Source: an uncultured beta proteobacterium
GTDB lineage: Bacteria > Pseudomonadota > Gammaproteobacteria > Burkholderiales > Burkholderiaceae_C
Assembly: GCA_903944555.1 (NCBI GenBank)
Contig: CAJASG010000554.1
Span: 1 to 15,097 of the forward strand
Length of the DNA stretch: 15,097 nucleotides
Direction: 5' to 3'
A program made the position numbers and the translations under genes. Position 1 is the first letter of the stretch; every line of letters starts with the position of its first letter. Below, in pieces: positions 7,838-14,781 of this stretch. The notes beneath the pieces are model-generated. The model ran no database searches and was not told the DNA's origin. It was given only the letters and a program-made list of their open reading frames with translations.

Positions 7838-8956
7838 ATGCATCGCGTTGCCATCAGCAGTACCGGCCTTTTCACACCGCCCGAAGTCATCACCAATGAA
7901 GAACTGGTCGCCTCGTTCAACCAGTTTGTGGCCCTGGATAACGCCAAGTACGCGGCCGAAATTGCGGCAGGCACCCGGGTGGCGCTGACCGAGTCCAACG
8001 TCGAATTCATCGAAAAGGCCTCTGGCATCAAACGCCGCTACGTCATGGAGAAGTCGGGCGTGCTGGACCCGCACCGCATGCGCCCGTTGTTTACGGCCCG
8101 CCCGGACACCGAAATTTCCCTCATGGCCGAAATCGGCGTCAAGGCAGCGCAAGCCGCACTGGATGCAGCCGGCAAGACCGCTGCAGATGTGGACGGCGTC
8201 ATTTGTGCCGCCGCTAACATGCAGCGCCCCTACCCCGCCATGGCGGTGGAAATTCAAACTGCGCTAGGCGTGCAGGGCTATGGGTTTGACATGAACGTGG
8301 CCTGCTCGTCGGCCACCTTTGGCATCGAACAAGCGGTCAATGCGGTACGCACTGGCTCGGCCCGCGCGGTGCTGGTCATCAGCCCCGAAATCACCTCCGG
8401 CCACCATGCGTGGATGGACCGGGACTGCCACTTCATCTTTGGCGACGTGTGCACAGCAGTGCTGGTGGAGCGACTCGACCTGGCACCACCCGGCAGCTTT
8501 GAAGTGTTGGGCGCCAAGCTTTTAAGCACGTTTTCCAACAACATCCGCAACAACAACGGCTTCATGTCGCGCGCGGAAGACCGCAACCCGGAAGACCGCG
8601 ACCAGCTGTTTCGTCAGGAAGGCCGCAAGGTCTTCAAGGAAGTGTGCCCCATGGCGGCCGAGCACATCACGGGCCATTTGGCTGCGCTGGGCATGGAGCC
8701 CGCCCAAGTGCGCCGCTTCTGGCTGCACCAAGCCAACCTATCCATGAACCAGTTGATCAGCCGCAAGGTGCTGGGGCGTGACGCATCGCGCGAAGAAGCC
8801 CCCGTGATTCTGGACGAATTCGCCAACACGGCTTCCGCTGGCTCCATCATCGCGTTCCACCGGCACCAAGCCGACATCCAGAGCGGCGAGGTCGGTGTGA
8901 TCTGCTCGTTTGGCGCGGGCTACTCCATTGGCAGCGTCATCGTCAAACGACTGTAA
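7838..8956 (+). CDS. Beta-ketoacyl-ACP synthase III-like (FabH-family) condensing enzyme
   Basis: A 372-residue thiolase-fold protein. The catalytic triad of KAS III enzymes is complete: Cys156 in NVACSSATFG, His297 in WLHQANLSMN and Asn330 in FANTASAGS. The C-terminal GAGYSIGSVIVKRL closes the fold as in FabH. The enzyme should load an acyl group from acyl-CoA onto the Cys and condense it with malonyl-ACP or a related extender. It is longer than housekeeping FabH (about 320 residues), mainly through extra residues 25-90 around ALDNAKYAAEIAAGTRVALT and MEKSGVLDPHRMRP. This longer type includes, as I recall, the Pseudomonas aeruginosa PA3286 protein, which takes medium-chain acyl-CoA into fatty acid synthesis; assignment to that subgroup is tentative. 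ATG 7838 gives the typical start HRVAISSTGLFTPPEVITN. The stop abuts the PhaC-like start. Confidence 0.9.
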   Translation: MHRVAISSTGLFTPPEVITNEELVASFNQFVALDNAKYAAEIAAGTRVALTESNVEFIEKASGIKRRYVMEKSGVLDPHRMRPLFTARPDTEISLMAEIGVKAAQAALDAAGKTAADVDGVICAAANMQRPYPAMAVEIQTALGVQGYGFDMNVACSSATFGIEQAVNAVRTGSARAVLVISPEITSGHHAWMDRDCHFIFGDVCTAVLVERLDLAPPGSFEVLGAKLLSTFSNNIRNNNGFMSRAEDRNPEDRDQLFRQEGRKVFKEVCPMAAEHITGHLAALGMEPAQVRRFWLHQANLSMNQLISRKVLGRDASREEAPVILDEFANTASAGSIIAFHRHQADIQSGEVGVICSFGAGYSIGSVIVKRL

Positions 8957-10165
8957 TTGGCGCGAACCGTGCGCAAGCTAGTACAGCGGGCCCTGGACCA
9001 GGGCCTTGAGTTGAATGAGCGTGCCGCCGCGTCCGTCGTGAATGGGTTTGACTGGTTGTTTCGTCGCCAAAATTTGGTGAAATCAGGGCAAACCGAATTC
9101 GAACTGATCCATGACGGTGACCTGATGTCGGTGCGCTACTACAGCCTGGACGGCGAGGACGCCATCACGCTGGCCGATGGCAGCGCGCTTCCCATCCAGC
9201 GCCGCCAGCATGCCGTCCCGCTGGTGTTGGTTCCGCCGCTGGGGGTGACGACCGAAACCTTTGATCTCATGCCCAACCGCAGCTTGGTGCGCTACATGGC
9301 AGCCCGGGGCTTTCAGACCTACCTCATTTGCTGGGGCAAGCCGCGGCGCCGCCATGCCCAACTGAACATGCAGGACTACGCCGACCGCATGATGGGCGAG
9401 GCCTTGGCCGCCGTGCGCAAGCACAGCGGCGCCAATGAAGTCTCGCTCATGGGCTGGTGCATGGGGGGGCTGCTGTCCTTGCTGCACGCCGGCCTGCCGC
9501 GCAAGCGCGCCATTCGCAACATTGTGACGGTGGCCAGTCCGATTGATATGCGGGGCGGTGGTCTGGTCGCAGGTGTCGCGCAAGTCATCAACACGCCCGC
9601 CAAGTTGATCCGCAAATACACCGACCTGCGGCTCAATGTGCTCAACCCCAAGGTGTTTCATGCACCCGGTTGGGTCACCACCATCGCCTTCAAGTTGACC
9701 GATCCGATTGGCAGTGTCACCACCTATTGGGACCTGGTGACCAAGCTGTGGGACCGCGAATTCGTGGAGTCACACACCACCACCTCCGACTACCTGAACA
9801 ACATGCTCGCTTACCCCGCCGGGGTGGTGGGTGACATGCTGGTGAAGGTTGCGATCGACAACAAGCTGGCCTCGGGCGAGATTGAACTCGGGCAAAAGCT
9901 ATCCCGCTTTCGTAACATCCACGCGGCAATGTTTGTCTTTGCTGGCGACCGTGATGTACTGGTCTCGCCCTCGACGGCCGAGGGCATACTGGACCTGGTT
10001 GGATCACAGGACAAACGCTTTGAGGTCGCACCCGGCGGGCACATGGGCGTCATTCTTGGCGCCACCGCGCAGCAAGCGGTTTGGCAGAAGTCAGCCGACT
10101 GGCTGGCCAAACGCTCGCTTCACAAACCCAAGGCAAAACCTAAGCGACCGCTGCAGCCTTCTTAA
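8957..10165 (+). CDS. PhaC-like alpha/beta hydrolase with Cys nucleophile
   Basis: About 402 residues. The oxyanion segment is LVLVPPLGV. The nucleophile elbow is GWCMGG with Cys168, the G-x-C-x-G-G form of PHA synthases rather than the Ser of lipases. The probable acid is Asp333 in AGDRDVLV and the base His362 in GGHMGVILG. The protein also has LICWGKP, like the YxxxWG region of PhaC. At 402 residues it is much shorter than class I PhaC (about 590) and closer to class III PhaC; it lacks the long N-terminal domain. It might polymerise hydroxyacyl-CoA or act as an acyltransferase or thioesterase. The TTG start at 8957 follows the KAS III stop directly (TAATTG), implying translational coupling; GTG 8969 is an alternative. 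The 3' end overlaps the WS/DGAT 3' end by 26 bp. The C-terminal tail is Lys/Arg-rich (KPKAKPKRP). Confidence 0.85.
   Translation: MARTVRKLVQRALDQGLELNERAAASVVNGFDWLFRRQNLVKSGQTEFELIHDGDLMSVRYYSLDGEDAITLADGSALPIQRRQHAVPLVLVPPLGVTTETFDLMPNRSLVRYMAARGFQTYLICWGKPRRRHAQLNMQDYADRMMGEALAAVRKHSGANEVSLMGWCMGGLLSLLHAGLPRKRAIRNIVTVASPIDMRGGGLVAGVAQVINTPAKLIRKYTDLRLNVLNPKVFHAPGWVTTIAFKLTDPIGSVTTYWDLVTKLWDREFVESHTTTSDYLNNMLAYPAGVVGDMLVKVAIDNKLASGEIELGQKLSRFRNIHAAMFVFAGDRDVLVSPSTAEGILDLVGSQDKRFEVAPGGHMGVILGATAQQAVWQKSADWLAKRSLHKPKAKPKRPLQPS
8989..9005 (+). other. GC-rich inverted repeat near start of PhaC-like gene
   Basis: GGCCCTGG, one base, CCAGGGCC is a perfect dyad with 8-bp arms. In RNA it would fold as a 6-bp GC-rich stem with a 5-base loop. 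It covers about codons 11-17 of the PhaC-like gene, just after a weak TTG start. There is no T-tract, so it is not a standard terminator. Confidence 0.5.
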
Positions 10166-11618
10166 CGCTGCGGCTTTTACGGGGCGCACGCGGCTTGTGG
10201 GCAATGGCGCGTTGGGCCAACGCCAAGTATTCCTGAAAGCTATCGCGCAAGCACTGCGCCAGCACTTCGGGGTCCGGCAACTGCTCCTCGCATGCCGTGA
10301 ACGAAACCACGATGGTGTCGTTGTAGCCCGTAACCGAAAAGACCAGCCCCATACCGTCCGAGATCGGCATGATCGCCGACAGGTACGTCAGTTTGGCGCC
10401 CTGCAAATACAGGGGGGCGCGCGAGCCCGGCACATTGGTAATGGCGCAGTTGGCCAGCGGCACCCAGTTGCCCATCAACGCCGAGGCGGAGCGCAGCATC
10501 TTGCTGGTGGCGGCAATCGCCAGGGCCGGGGCTTGCTGCGCCAAGTGGCTTAACTCACGGGCGCTGAGGGCCTGCGCCATGATGGCCGACGATGAACTGG
10601 CGGTTTGAATCGCTTTGAGCCGCTTCACCGGGTCGGCAATATCGGTTCCCAAGGCCACACGCACCCAAGAGTAGCTATTGCGCAGGTCTGACTCATACTC
10701 ACTTTGCACCGCAATCGGTGCGGCCGCCAATAGGCTTTGCTCGGGCAACTCGTCCTGCTTTTGCAGGTACTGGCGCAAACCACCAGCACAGACCGCCAAC
10801 ACCACGTCGTTCACCGTGGCATTGGGTGCCAGTGCGCGGATCGACTTGAAATCGTCCAACGCAAAGCGCCGGGTTTCAAATACCCGCTGGGGCGAAACCT
10901 CGGTGTTGAAACGGGTCATGGGGAATGCATGCGGCAGCCCCATCATCTCGCCCGCAAAGGTTTGGACCGTCGCTTTGATTGAGGTCCAGCTGCTGCTCAA
11001 GGGTTGTGCCATGCGCAGTGGGAAAGTGGCCAAATTCAGGCCTGCCAGCCAAAACAGATGCAAGTTGCCCGGTGCGGCCTCCGGGAACCAGGGTGCCGCA
11101 GGTGCCGGTGCTTCCGATATGGGCGACAAGTCGTGCAACAGGTTCGTGATCTCGTTGCCATGGGCCACATCAATGGCGGCATGGTGAATTTTCAGCAACA
11201 CGGCAAAGCTGCCAGCGGGCAGGTCCAGAAAACTGTCCAGCCCTTCAATGACATACATCTCCCACAGCGGGCGCTGCAGGTCCAGTGGCCGCGCGTGGAT
11301 GCGGGACGACTGGATGCAGAACTGGCGCCAGTCGCCCGGCTTGGGCAGGGCAATGTGGCGAACGTGGTATTCCAGGTTGAAGTTGTCGTCTTCCACCCAA
11401 TACGGGTAGTCCAGGTCCAGGGGGACGCGGTGGATTTTTTCCCGGAATTTGGGCAGCAGATTCAGCCGGCTTTCGACGTGCGCCAAGATTTGCTTGAAGC
11501 GCACCACGCCACCCGGCGCGGTGGACTGATCGTAAATATGCAACAGCGTGACGTTTGAGTTGGCATGGGCACTGTCTGAATAAATATAGGCAGCATCGGT
11601 TTCGCTCAGTTGGCGCAT
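10140..11618 (-). CDS. Wax ester synthase/diacylglycerol acyltransferase (WS/DGAT)
   Basis: A 492-residue WS/DGAT-family protein. It opens with LSETDAAYIYSDSAHANSNV, where the family has LSPxDxxFLxxExxxxPMHV. Other family motifs are PLDLQRPLWEMYVIEGL, the catalytic HHxxxD at 145-150 (HHAAID), NDVVLAVCAGGLRQYL at about 270, and NVPGSRAPLYLQGAKL at about 394-409. The final Gly of the usual HHxxxDG is Val151 here. Enzymes of this family transfer an acyl group from acyl-CoA to a long-chain alcohol or diacylglycerol, making wax ester or triacylglycerol at the inner membrane and nascent lipid droplets. Length fits (450-500). It is the second gene of a minus-strand pair, 14 bp after the Ser hydrolase stop, with no clear Shine-Dalgarno, so coupling is likely. 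The basic tail (KPRAPRKSRSVKKAA) is encoded partly in the overlap with the PhaC-like gene. Confidence 0.92.
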   Translation of the reverse strand: MRQLSETDAAYIYSDSAHANSNVTLLHIYDQSTAPGGVVRFKQILAHVESRLNLLPKFREKIHRVPLDLDYPYWVEDDNFNLEYHVRHIALPKPGDWRQFCIQSSRIHARPLDLQRPLWEMYVIEGLDSFLDLPAGSFAVLLKIHHAAIDVAHGNEITNLLHDLSPISEAPAPAAPWFPEAAPGNLHLFWLAGLNLATFPLRMAQPLSSSWTSIKATVQTFAGEMMGLPHAFPMTRFNTEVSPQRVFETRRFALDDFKSIRALAPNATVNDVVLAVCAGGLRQYLQKQDELPEQSLLAAAPIAVQSEYESDLRNSYSWVRVALGTDIADPVKRLKAIQTASSSSAIMAQALSARELSHLAQQAPALAIAATSKMLRSASALMGNWVPLANCAITNVPGSRAPLYLQGAKLTYLSAIMPISDGMGLVFSVTGYNDTIVVSFTACEEQLPDPEVLAQCLRDSFQEYLALAQRAIAHKPRAPRKSRSVKKAAAVA

Positions 11619-11632
11619 TTATTGTTTCGTTT

Positions 11633-12478
11633 TCAGGTTGCTGCTAATGCAGTGGCTTTGCGGGGCGCTCGCACGGTCACATCCAACACGCGCTTGAGCA
11701 AGCCCTGTGGGGCAAACTGCTTCCAGGTGCTCTCTGGTTGGGCCAGCCGGTCGGCAACAATCGCAAGCACAATGCCGTTGAAGCCCAAACCGATGTGGCT
11801 GCCCGGCACCCGGATGTTTTCATGCAGCGCGGGGTCGCCATCAATCGTGGCCTCTTGCGGCGGCACGACGCCGTCGGTCAGCGAGTACAGGCAGCTGGTG
11901 GGAATGGCCAGCCGGCGACGCTCACGCATGGCTTTGGCCTTGGGCTGCATCATGTGGGCCGACGCGCCCAGGCGGTGGGACACCAAGCGGTACAGGGCCT
12001 TCACCGCATTAGGCGACTGGCTGCCACTGGTTTCGACGCTGACCGGACTGCCCAGCGTGGTCACCGAGCGCACGCATTCGGGTGCACTTTGCGCCGCATA
12101 CAGAGAAAAAACGCCGCCCAAACTCCAACCCACCAAGCTCACCTTGCGCCCGGTGATGTGGTGCAGGTAGCGAATTTTTTGTGGCAATGCATTGGCGTGC
12201 TTGCTGCGAAAGCCCAGGTTGCGCCCCAGCCCCCAGGTGTGCACGTCGTAGCCTTTGCTCTGCAAAAAGTGTTTGAGAGCGACCAGGGTCGCTTCACTGG
12301 CCATGAAGCCCGGCACCAGCAGCACCGGGTGTCCGTCCCCCTCGGGCGCCGCCATCAACAGTGGCAGTGAGGCAGGCAGCAGTGCCATTTCCAGCAAACC
12401 CCTGGGCTCCATGAGAGAACTCAACAGATGCGGGGCACCAACATGGTCATGGCGAACAACGGGACGACGAACAGGCAT
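11633..12478 (-). CDS. Alpha/beta hydrolase (Ser lipase/esterase type)
   Basis: A 281-residue alpha/beta hydrolase with the oxyanion segment PVLLVPGFMAS, the nucleophile elbow GWSLGG with Ser119, probable acid Asp202 in SLTDGVVPP and base His228 in GSHIGLGFN. It has no signal peptide, so it should act in the cytoplasm or at the inner membrane. The sequence between elbow and acid (TTLGSPV) resembles the PHB-depolymerase/PhaC-like branch more than secreted lipases. The likely substrate is an ester such as wax ester, acylglycerol or polyester; this is inferred from the WS/DGAT gene directly downstream. The open frame extends to 12673, but ATG 12478 is chosen because AGGAG stands 8 bases before it and the extra upstream residues are rich in Cys and Arg and look non-coding. 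It is the first gene of a minus-strand operon and divergent from acetoacetyl-CoA synthetase. Confidence 0.87.
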   Translation of the reverse strand: MPVRRPVVRHDHVGAPHLLSSLMEPRGLLEMALLPASLPLLMAAPEGDGHPVLLVPGFMASEATLVALKHFLQSKGYDVHTWGLGRNLGFRSKHANALPQKIRYLHHITGRKVSLVGWSLGGVFSLYAAQSAPECVRSVTTLGSPVSVETSGSQSPNAVKALYRLVSHRLGASAHMMQPKAKAMRERRRLAIPTSCLYSLTDGVVPPQEATIDGDPALHENIRVPGSHIGLGFNGIVLAIVADRLAQPESTWKQFAPQGLLKRVLDVTVRAPRKATALAAT

Positions 12479-12486
12479 GTAAAAAG

Positions 12487-12491
12487 CTCCT
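12487..12491 (-). promoter_or_regulatory. Shine-Dalgarno of Ser alpha/beta hydrolase gene
   Basis: On the minus strand AGGAG lies eight bases before the ATG at 12478. It decides the start of the hydrolase gene against a frame that stays open for 195 bases further upstream. Confidence 0.75.
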
Positions 12492-12503
12492 GTGATGCAA
12501 CGA

Positions 12504-12531
12504 AAAATAGTTTTTTTACAGTCTAAGACAA
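12504..12531 (-). promoter_or_regulatory. Candidate sigma-70 promoter for hydrolase-WS/DGAT operon
   Basis: Reading the minus strand, TTGTCT (-35-like) and TATTTT (-10-like) are separated by 16 bases in an A/T-rich stretch (TGTAAAAAAAC) that stands out from the GC-rich surroundings. A start site about 7 bases downstream would leave a leader of roughly 20 bases containing the AGGAG ribosome site. Both hexamers are imperfect, so this is a candidate only. Confidence 0.4.
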
Positions 12532-12587
12532 ATAAGGTGCCCGAAATTTGGGCGCCGTGCCTAACAAACCAGCAAGAAGGCCGTTGA

Positions 12588-12631
12588 AGACACCCAGGAG
12601 ACACCTGGGAGACACCTGGGAGACACCTAGT
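12588..12631. repeat. Four tandem 11-bp direct repeats in divergent promoter region
   Basis: Four successive 11-base units, starting at 12588, 12599, 12610 and 12621, have consensus AGACACCTGGG. The second and third are identical; the first ends CCAGG and the fourth AGT. A degenerate TGACACCT follows at 12643-12650. Units one and two also form a perfect dyad CCCAGG-agaca-CCTGGG (12593-12609). The array lies between the hydrolase-WS/DGAT promoter and the acetoacetyl-CoA synthetase start. An 11-bp period places all units on one face of the helix, as in operator arrays. Regulatory function is inference. Confidence 0.85.
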
Positions 12632-12692
12632 GCGCCTGCAGGTGACACCTACGTGCTTGTTGCCGGTGAGCAAGTCACGTTAACCTTGCTTC

Positions 12693-14756
12693 ATGACCCA
12701 CACCGCACCACCACCCTACATCCCCCAGATTCGCCTGTACCAGGACTGGCTGCACACACAGCGCGGACTGGTTTTTGAGAGTTATGACGCGCTGTGGCGC
12801 TGGTCGGTGACGGATCTGGAAGGGTTTTGGCAAAGCATTTGGGACTACTTTGAGCTGCAGTCCCCTACCCCGCACACCGCCGTGCTGGAGAGCCGCAAAA
12901 TGCCGGGTGCCCAATGGTTTACCGGGGCACAGGTCAACTATGTGCAGCAGGTGTTTCGGCATGTGGAGGCCGCCCATGCGGCGGGTGTGCCCGCCATCAT
13001 CAGCCACAACGAAAAAAGCCTGGCCCACGGTGCGCCGCGCACACTGGGTTGGCCGGAGTTGCGCCGCCAAGTGGCCTCGCTGGCCTTGCACCTGCGCGCC
13101 CGGGGGGTTCAGCCCGGCGACCGGGTTGCAGCCTACCTGCCCAATACGCCAGAGGCGGCAGTGGCTTTTCTGGCCACGGTCAGCATTGGCGGCGTGTGGA
13201 GCCTGTGCGCCCCGGACATGGGGACCAATGCAGTGCTGGACCGCTTCCGCCAAATCACGCCCAAGGTGCTGATTGCCTGTGATGGTGTGACCTACGGCGG
13301 GCGTGACCTGGACCGCACGGCAGTGGTGGTCGAACTGTGTGCCGCCCTGCCGTCGGTGCAACACGTCATCCTGCAGGAAAACCTGGGGCTGGATCTTTCT
13401 GCTATAGAAAACATAGCTGCTTGCGCACGTTTTACGGGGGCTACAGCCACAAATGATGCTGAAACTGCGGCGTTTGAACCCGTGTGGCTGCCGTTTGACC
13501 ACCCCCTGTGGATTGTCTATTCCAGCGGCACCACCGGCCTGCCCAAGCCCATCGTGCACGGCCACGGCGGCACCATCGTGGTAGCCATGGCGCTGAAAAA
13601 TCTGCACAACGACATCGGCTGCAGCTACCACCCCAACTCCTTGGGCGAACGCTATCACTGGTACAGCTCCACCGGCTGGGTGATGTGGAACGCCCAAATT
13701 GGCGGCCTGCTGGGCGGCACCACCTGCTGCATTTTTGACGGTAATCCGGGTGGCAGCACGGTCGACGCGCAGGGCAACAAACAAGCCCCGGACTGGGCCA
13801 CGCTGTGGCGCTTTGCGGCCGACTTGAAGGTGAGCTTCTTTGGCGCCGGGGCGGCCTTCTTTGCCAACTGCCTGAAAGCAGGCATCGACCTGGGCGAATG
13901 TGGCGACCTCTCCCGCGTTCGGGCGCTGGGCACTACGGGCTCGCCGCTGAGCGCCGAAGCGCAAGCCTGGGGCACAGCGCAATTTGCCCGCATCGCCCGC
14001 ACCGAGGCGCAAAAGGACATCTGGTGGTGCAACATCTCGGGAGGGACCGACTTTGCCGGCGCCTTTATCGGCGGCAACCGCGAGCTGCCACAAACCCCCG
14101 GCGCCATGCAATGCCGCGCCCTGGGGTGCGCCGTGGAGGCCTGGGACGAGCAAGGGCGCGCGGTGACGGATGAAGTCGGCGAGCTGGTGTGCAGCTTGCC
14201 GATCCCCAGCATGCCCCTGTTCTTCTGGGGCGACGAAGGCAACCAGCGCTACCTGTCCAGCTACTTTGACACCTACCCCAACGTCTGGCGCCACGGCGAC
14301 TGGCTCAAGGTGGCCTTTGATGGCAGCTGCATCATCTATGGCCGCAGCGACGCCACCATCAACCGGCACGGCCTGCGCATGGGCACCAGCGAGTTGTACA
14401 GCGCAGTCGAAGCCCTGCCCGAGGTGATGGACTCGATGGTGGTGGACCTGGAATACCTGGGGCGCGAAAGCTACATGCCGCTGTTTGTGGTGCTGCGTGA
14501 CGGCCTGGTGCTGGACGATGGTGTGCGGACCAAACTGGTCGATGCCATCAAAACGGCGCTGAGCCCGCGTTTTGTACCCAACGATATTTTCCAGGTGGCC
14601 GAGATTCCACGCACACTGTCGGGCAAAAAGCAGGAGCTGCCGATCAAGAAACTGCTGCTGGGCCAGCCGCTGGACAAGGTGGTGAACCGTGAAGCCATGG
14701 CCAACCCCGGCTGCCTGGAGTGGTACGTGGAGTTCGCCCGTCGCGTGGCACAGTAA
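12693..14756 (+). CDS. aacS: Acetoacetyl-CoA synthetase (acetoacetate-CoA ligase)
   Basis: A 687-residue acyl-adenylate-forming enzyme, the standard length for acetoacetyl-CoA synthetase. The N-terminus has the ACAS_N-like SYDALWRWSVTDLEGFW. The ATP P-loop is YSSGTTGLPKP at 276-286. The AACS-typical segments STTGWVMWNAQIGGLL-like STGWVMWN, ISGGTDFAGAFIGGN and YGRSDATINRHGLRMGTSELY follow. The catalytic Lys of the C-terminal domain is in TLSGKKQELPIKK (Lys645). It activates acetoacetate to acetoacetyl-CoA with ATP, feeding ketone body or PHB-derived acetoacetate into acyl-CoA metabolism in the cytoplasm. Residues about 236-252 (SAIENIAACARFTGATA) are encoded by a comamonad-type repeat inserted in frame. 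ATG 12693 is the first start in frame and has no good Shine-Dalgarno. It diverges from the hydrolase-WS/DGAT operon across the 11-bp repeat array. Confidence 0.95.
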   Translation: MTHTAPPPYIPQIRLYQDWLHTQRGLVFESYDALWRWSVTDLEGFWQSIWDYFELQSPTPHTAVLESRKMPGAQWFTGAQVNYVQQVFRHVEAAHAAGVPAIISHNEKSLAHGAPRTLGWPELRRQVASLALHLRARGVQPGDRVAAYLPNTPEAAVAFLATVSIGGVWSLCAPDMGTNAVLDRFRQITPKVLIACDGVTYGGRDLDRTAVVVELCAALPSVQHVILQENLGLDLSAIENIAACARFTGATATNDAETAAFEPVWLPFDHPLWIVYSSGTTGLPKPIVHGHGGTIVVAMALKNLHNDIGCSYHPNSLGERYHWYSSTGWVMWNAQIGGLLGGTTCCIFDGNPGGSTVDAQGNKQAPDWATLWRFAADLKVSFFGAGAAFFANCLKAGIDLGECGDLSRVRALGTTGSPLSAEAQAWGTAQFARIARTEAQKDIWWCNISGGTDFAGAFIGGNRELPQTPGAMQCRALGCAVEAWDEQGRAVTDEVGELVCSLPIPSMPLFFWGDEGNQRYLSSYFDTYPNVWRHGDWLKVAFDGSCIIYGRSDATINRHGLRMGTSELYSAVEALPEVMDSMVVDLEYLGRESYMPLFVVLRDGLVLDDGVRTKLVDAIKTALSPRFVPNDIFQVAEIPRTLSGKKQELPIKKLLLGQPLDKVVNREAMANPGCLEWYVEFARRVAQ
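13400..13448. repeat. Comamonad-type short interspersed repeat, copy B
   Basis: TGCTAT (13400-13405), nine bases, then AGCTGCTTGCGCA (13415-13427), matching copy A near 1113 in both blocks and spacing. GCTAT (13401-13405) and ATAGC (13413-13417) are complementary and could form a short hairpin. This copy lies inside the acetoacetyl-CoA synthetase gene and is read through in frame. The right boundary, near GGGGGCTACAGCC, is approximate. Confidence 0.6.
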
Positions 14757-14781
14757 GTCACTAAGATGATTTAGTAATTAA

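Noticed and set aside
8989..9005. Hairpin as transcription terminator after the KAS III-like gene
   Set aside because: No T-tract follows, and it lies inside the next coding region.
12479..12673. Longer N-terminus of the Ser hydrolase starting at 12673
   Set aside because: The extra residues are Cys/Arg-rich and include the promoter and repeat DNA; AGGAG before ATG 12478 supports the shorter form.
12657..12685. TTGTTG / TTAACC as promoter for acetoacetyl-CoA synthetase
   Set aside because: The -10 match is poor and would lie only about 8 bases before the ATG.
12548..12778. Small 76-codon plus-strand frame reading through the 11-bp repeats
   Set aside because: It overlaps the true start of acetoacetyl-CoA synthetase in another frame, and its content is produced by the tandem repeat. 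No ribosome-binding site.
12675..14369. 564-codon open frame antisense to acetoacetyl-CoA synthetase
   Set aside because: Its frame mirrors a high-GC coding gene; the translation is Gly/Ala/His/Gln-rich with no recognisable domain, while the plus-strand protein has complete family motifs.
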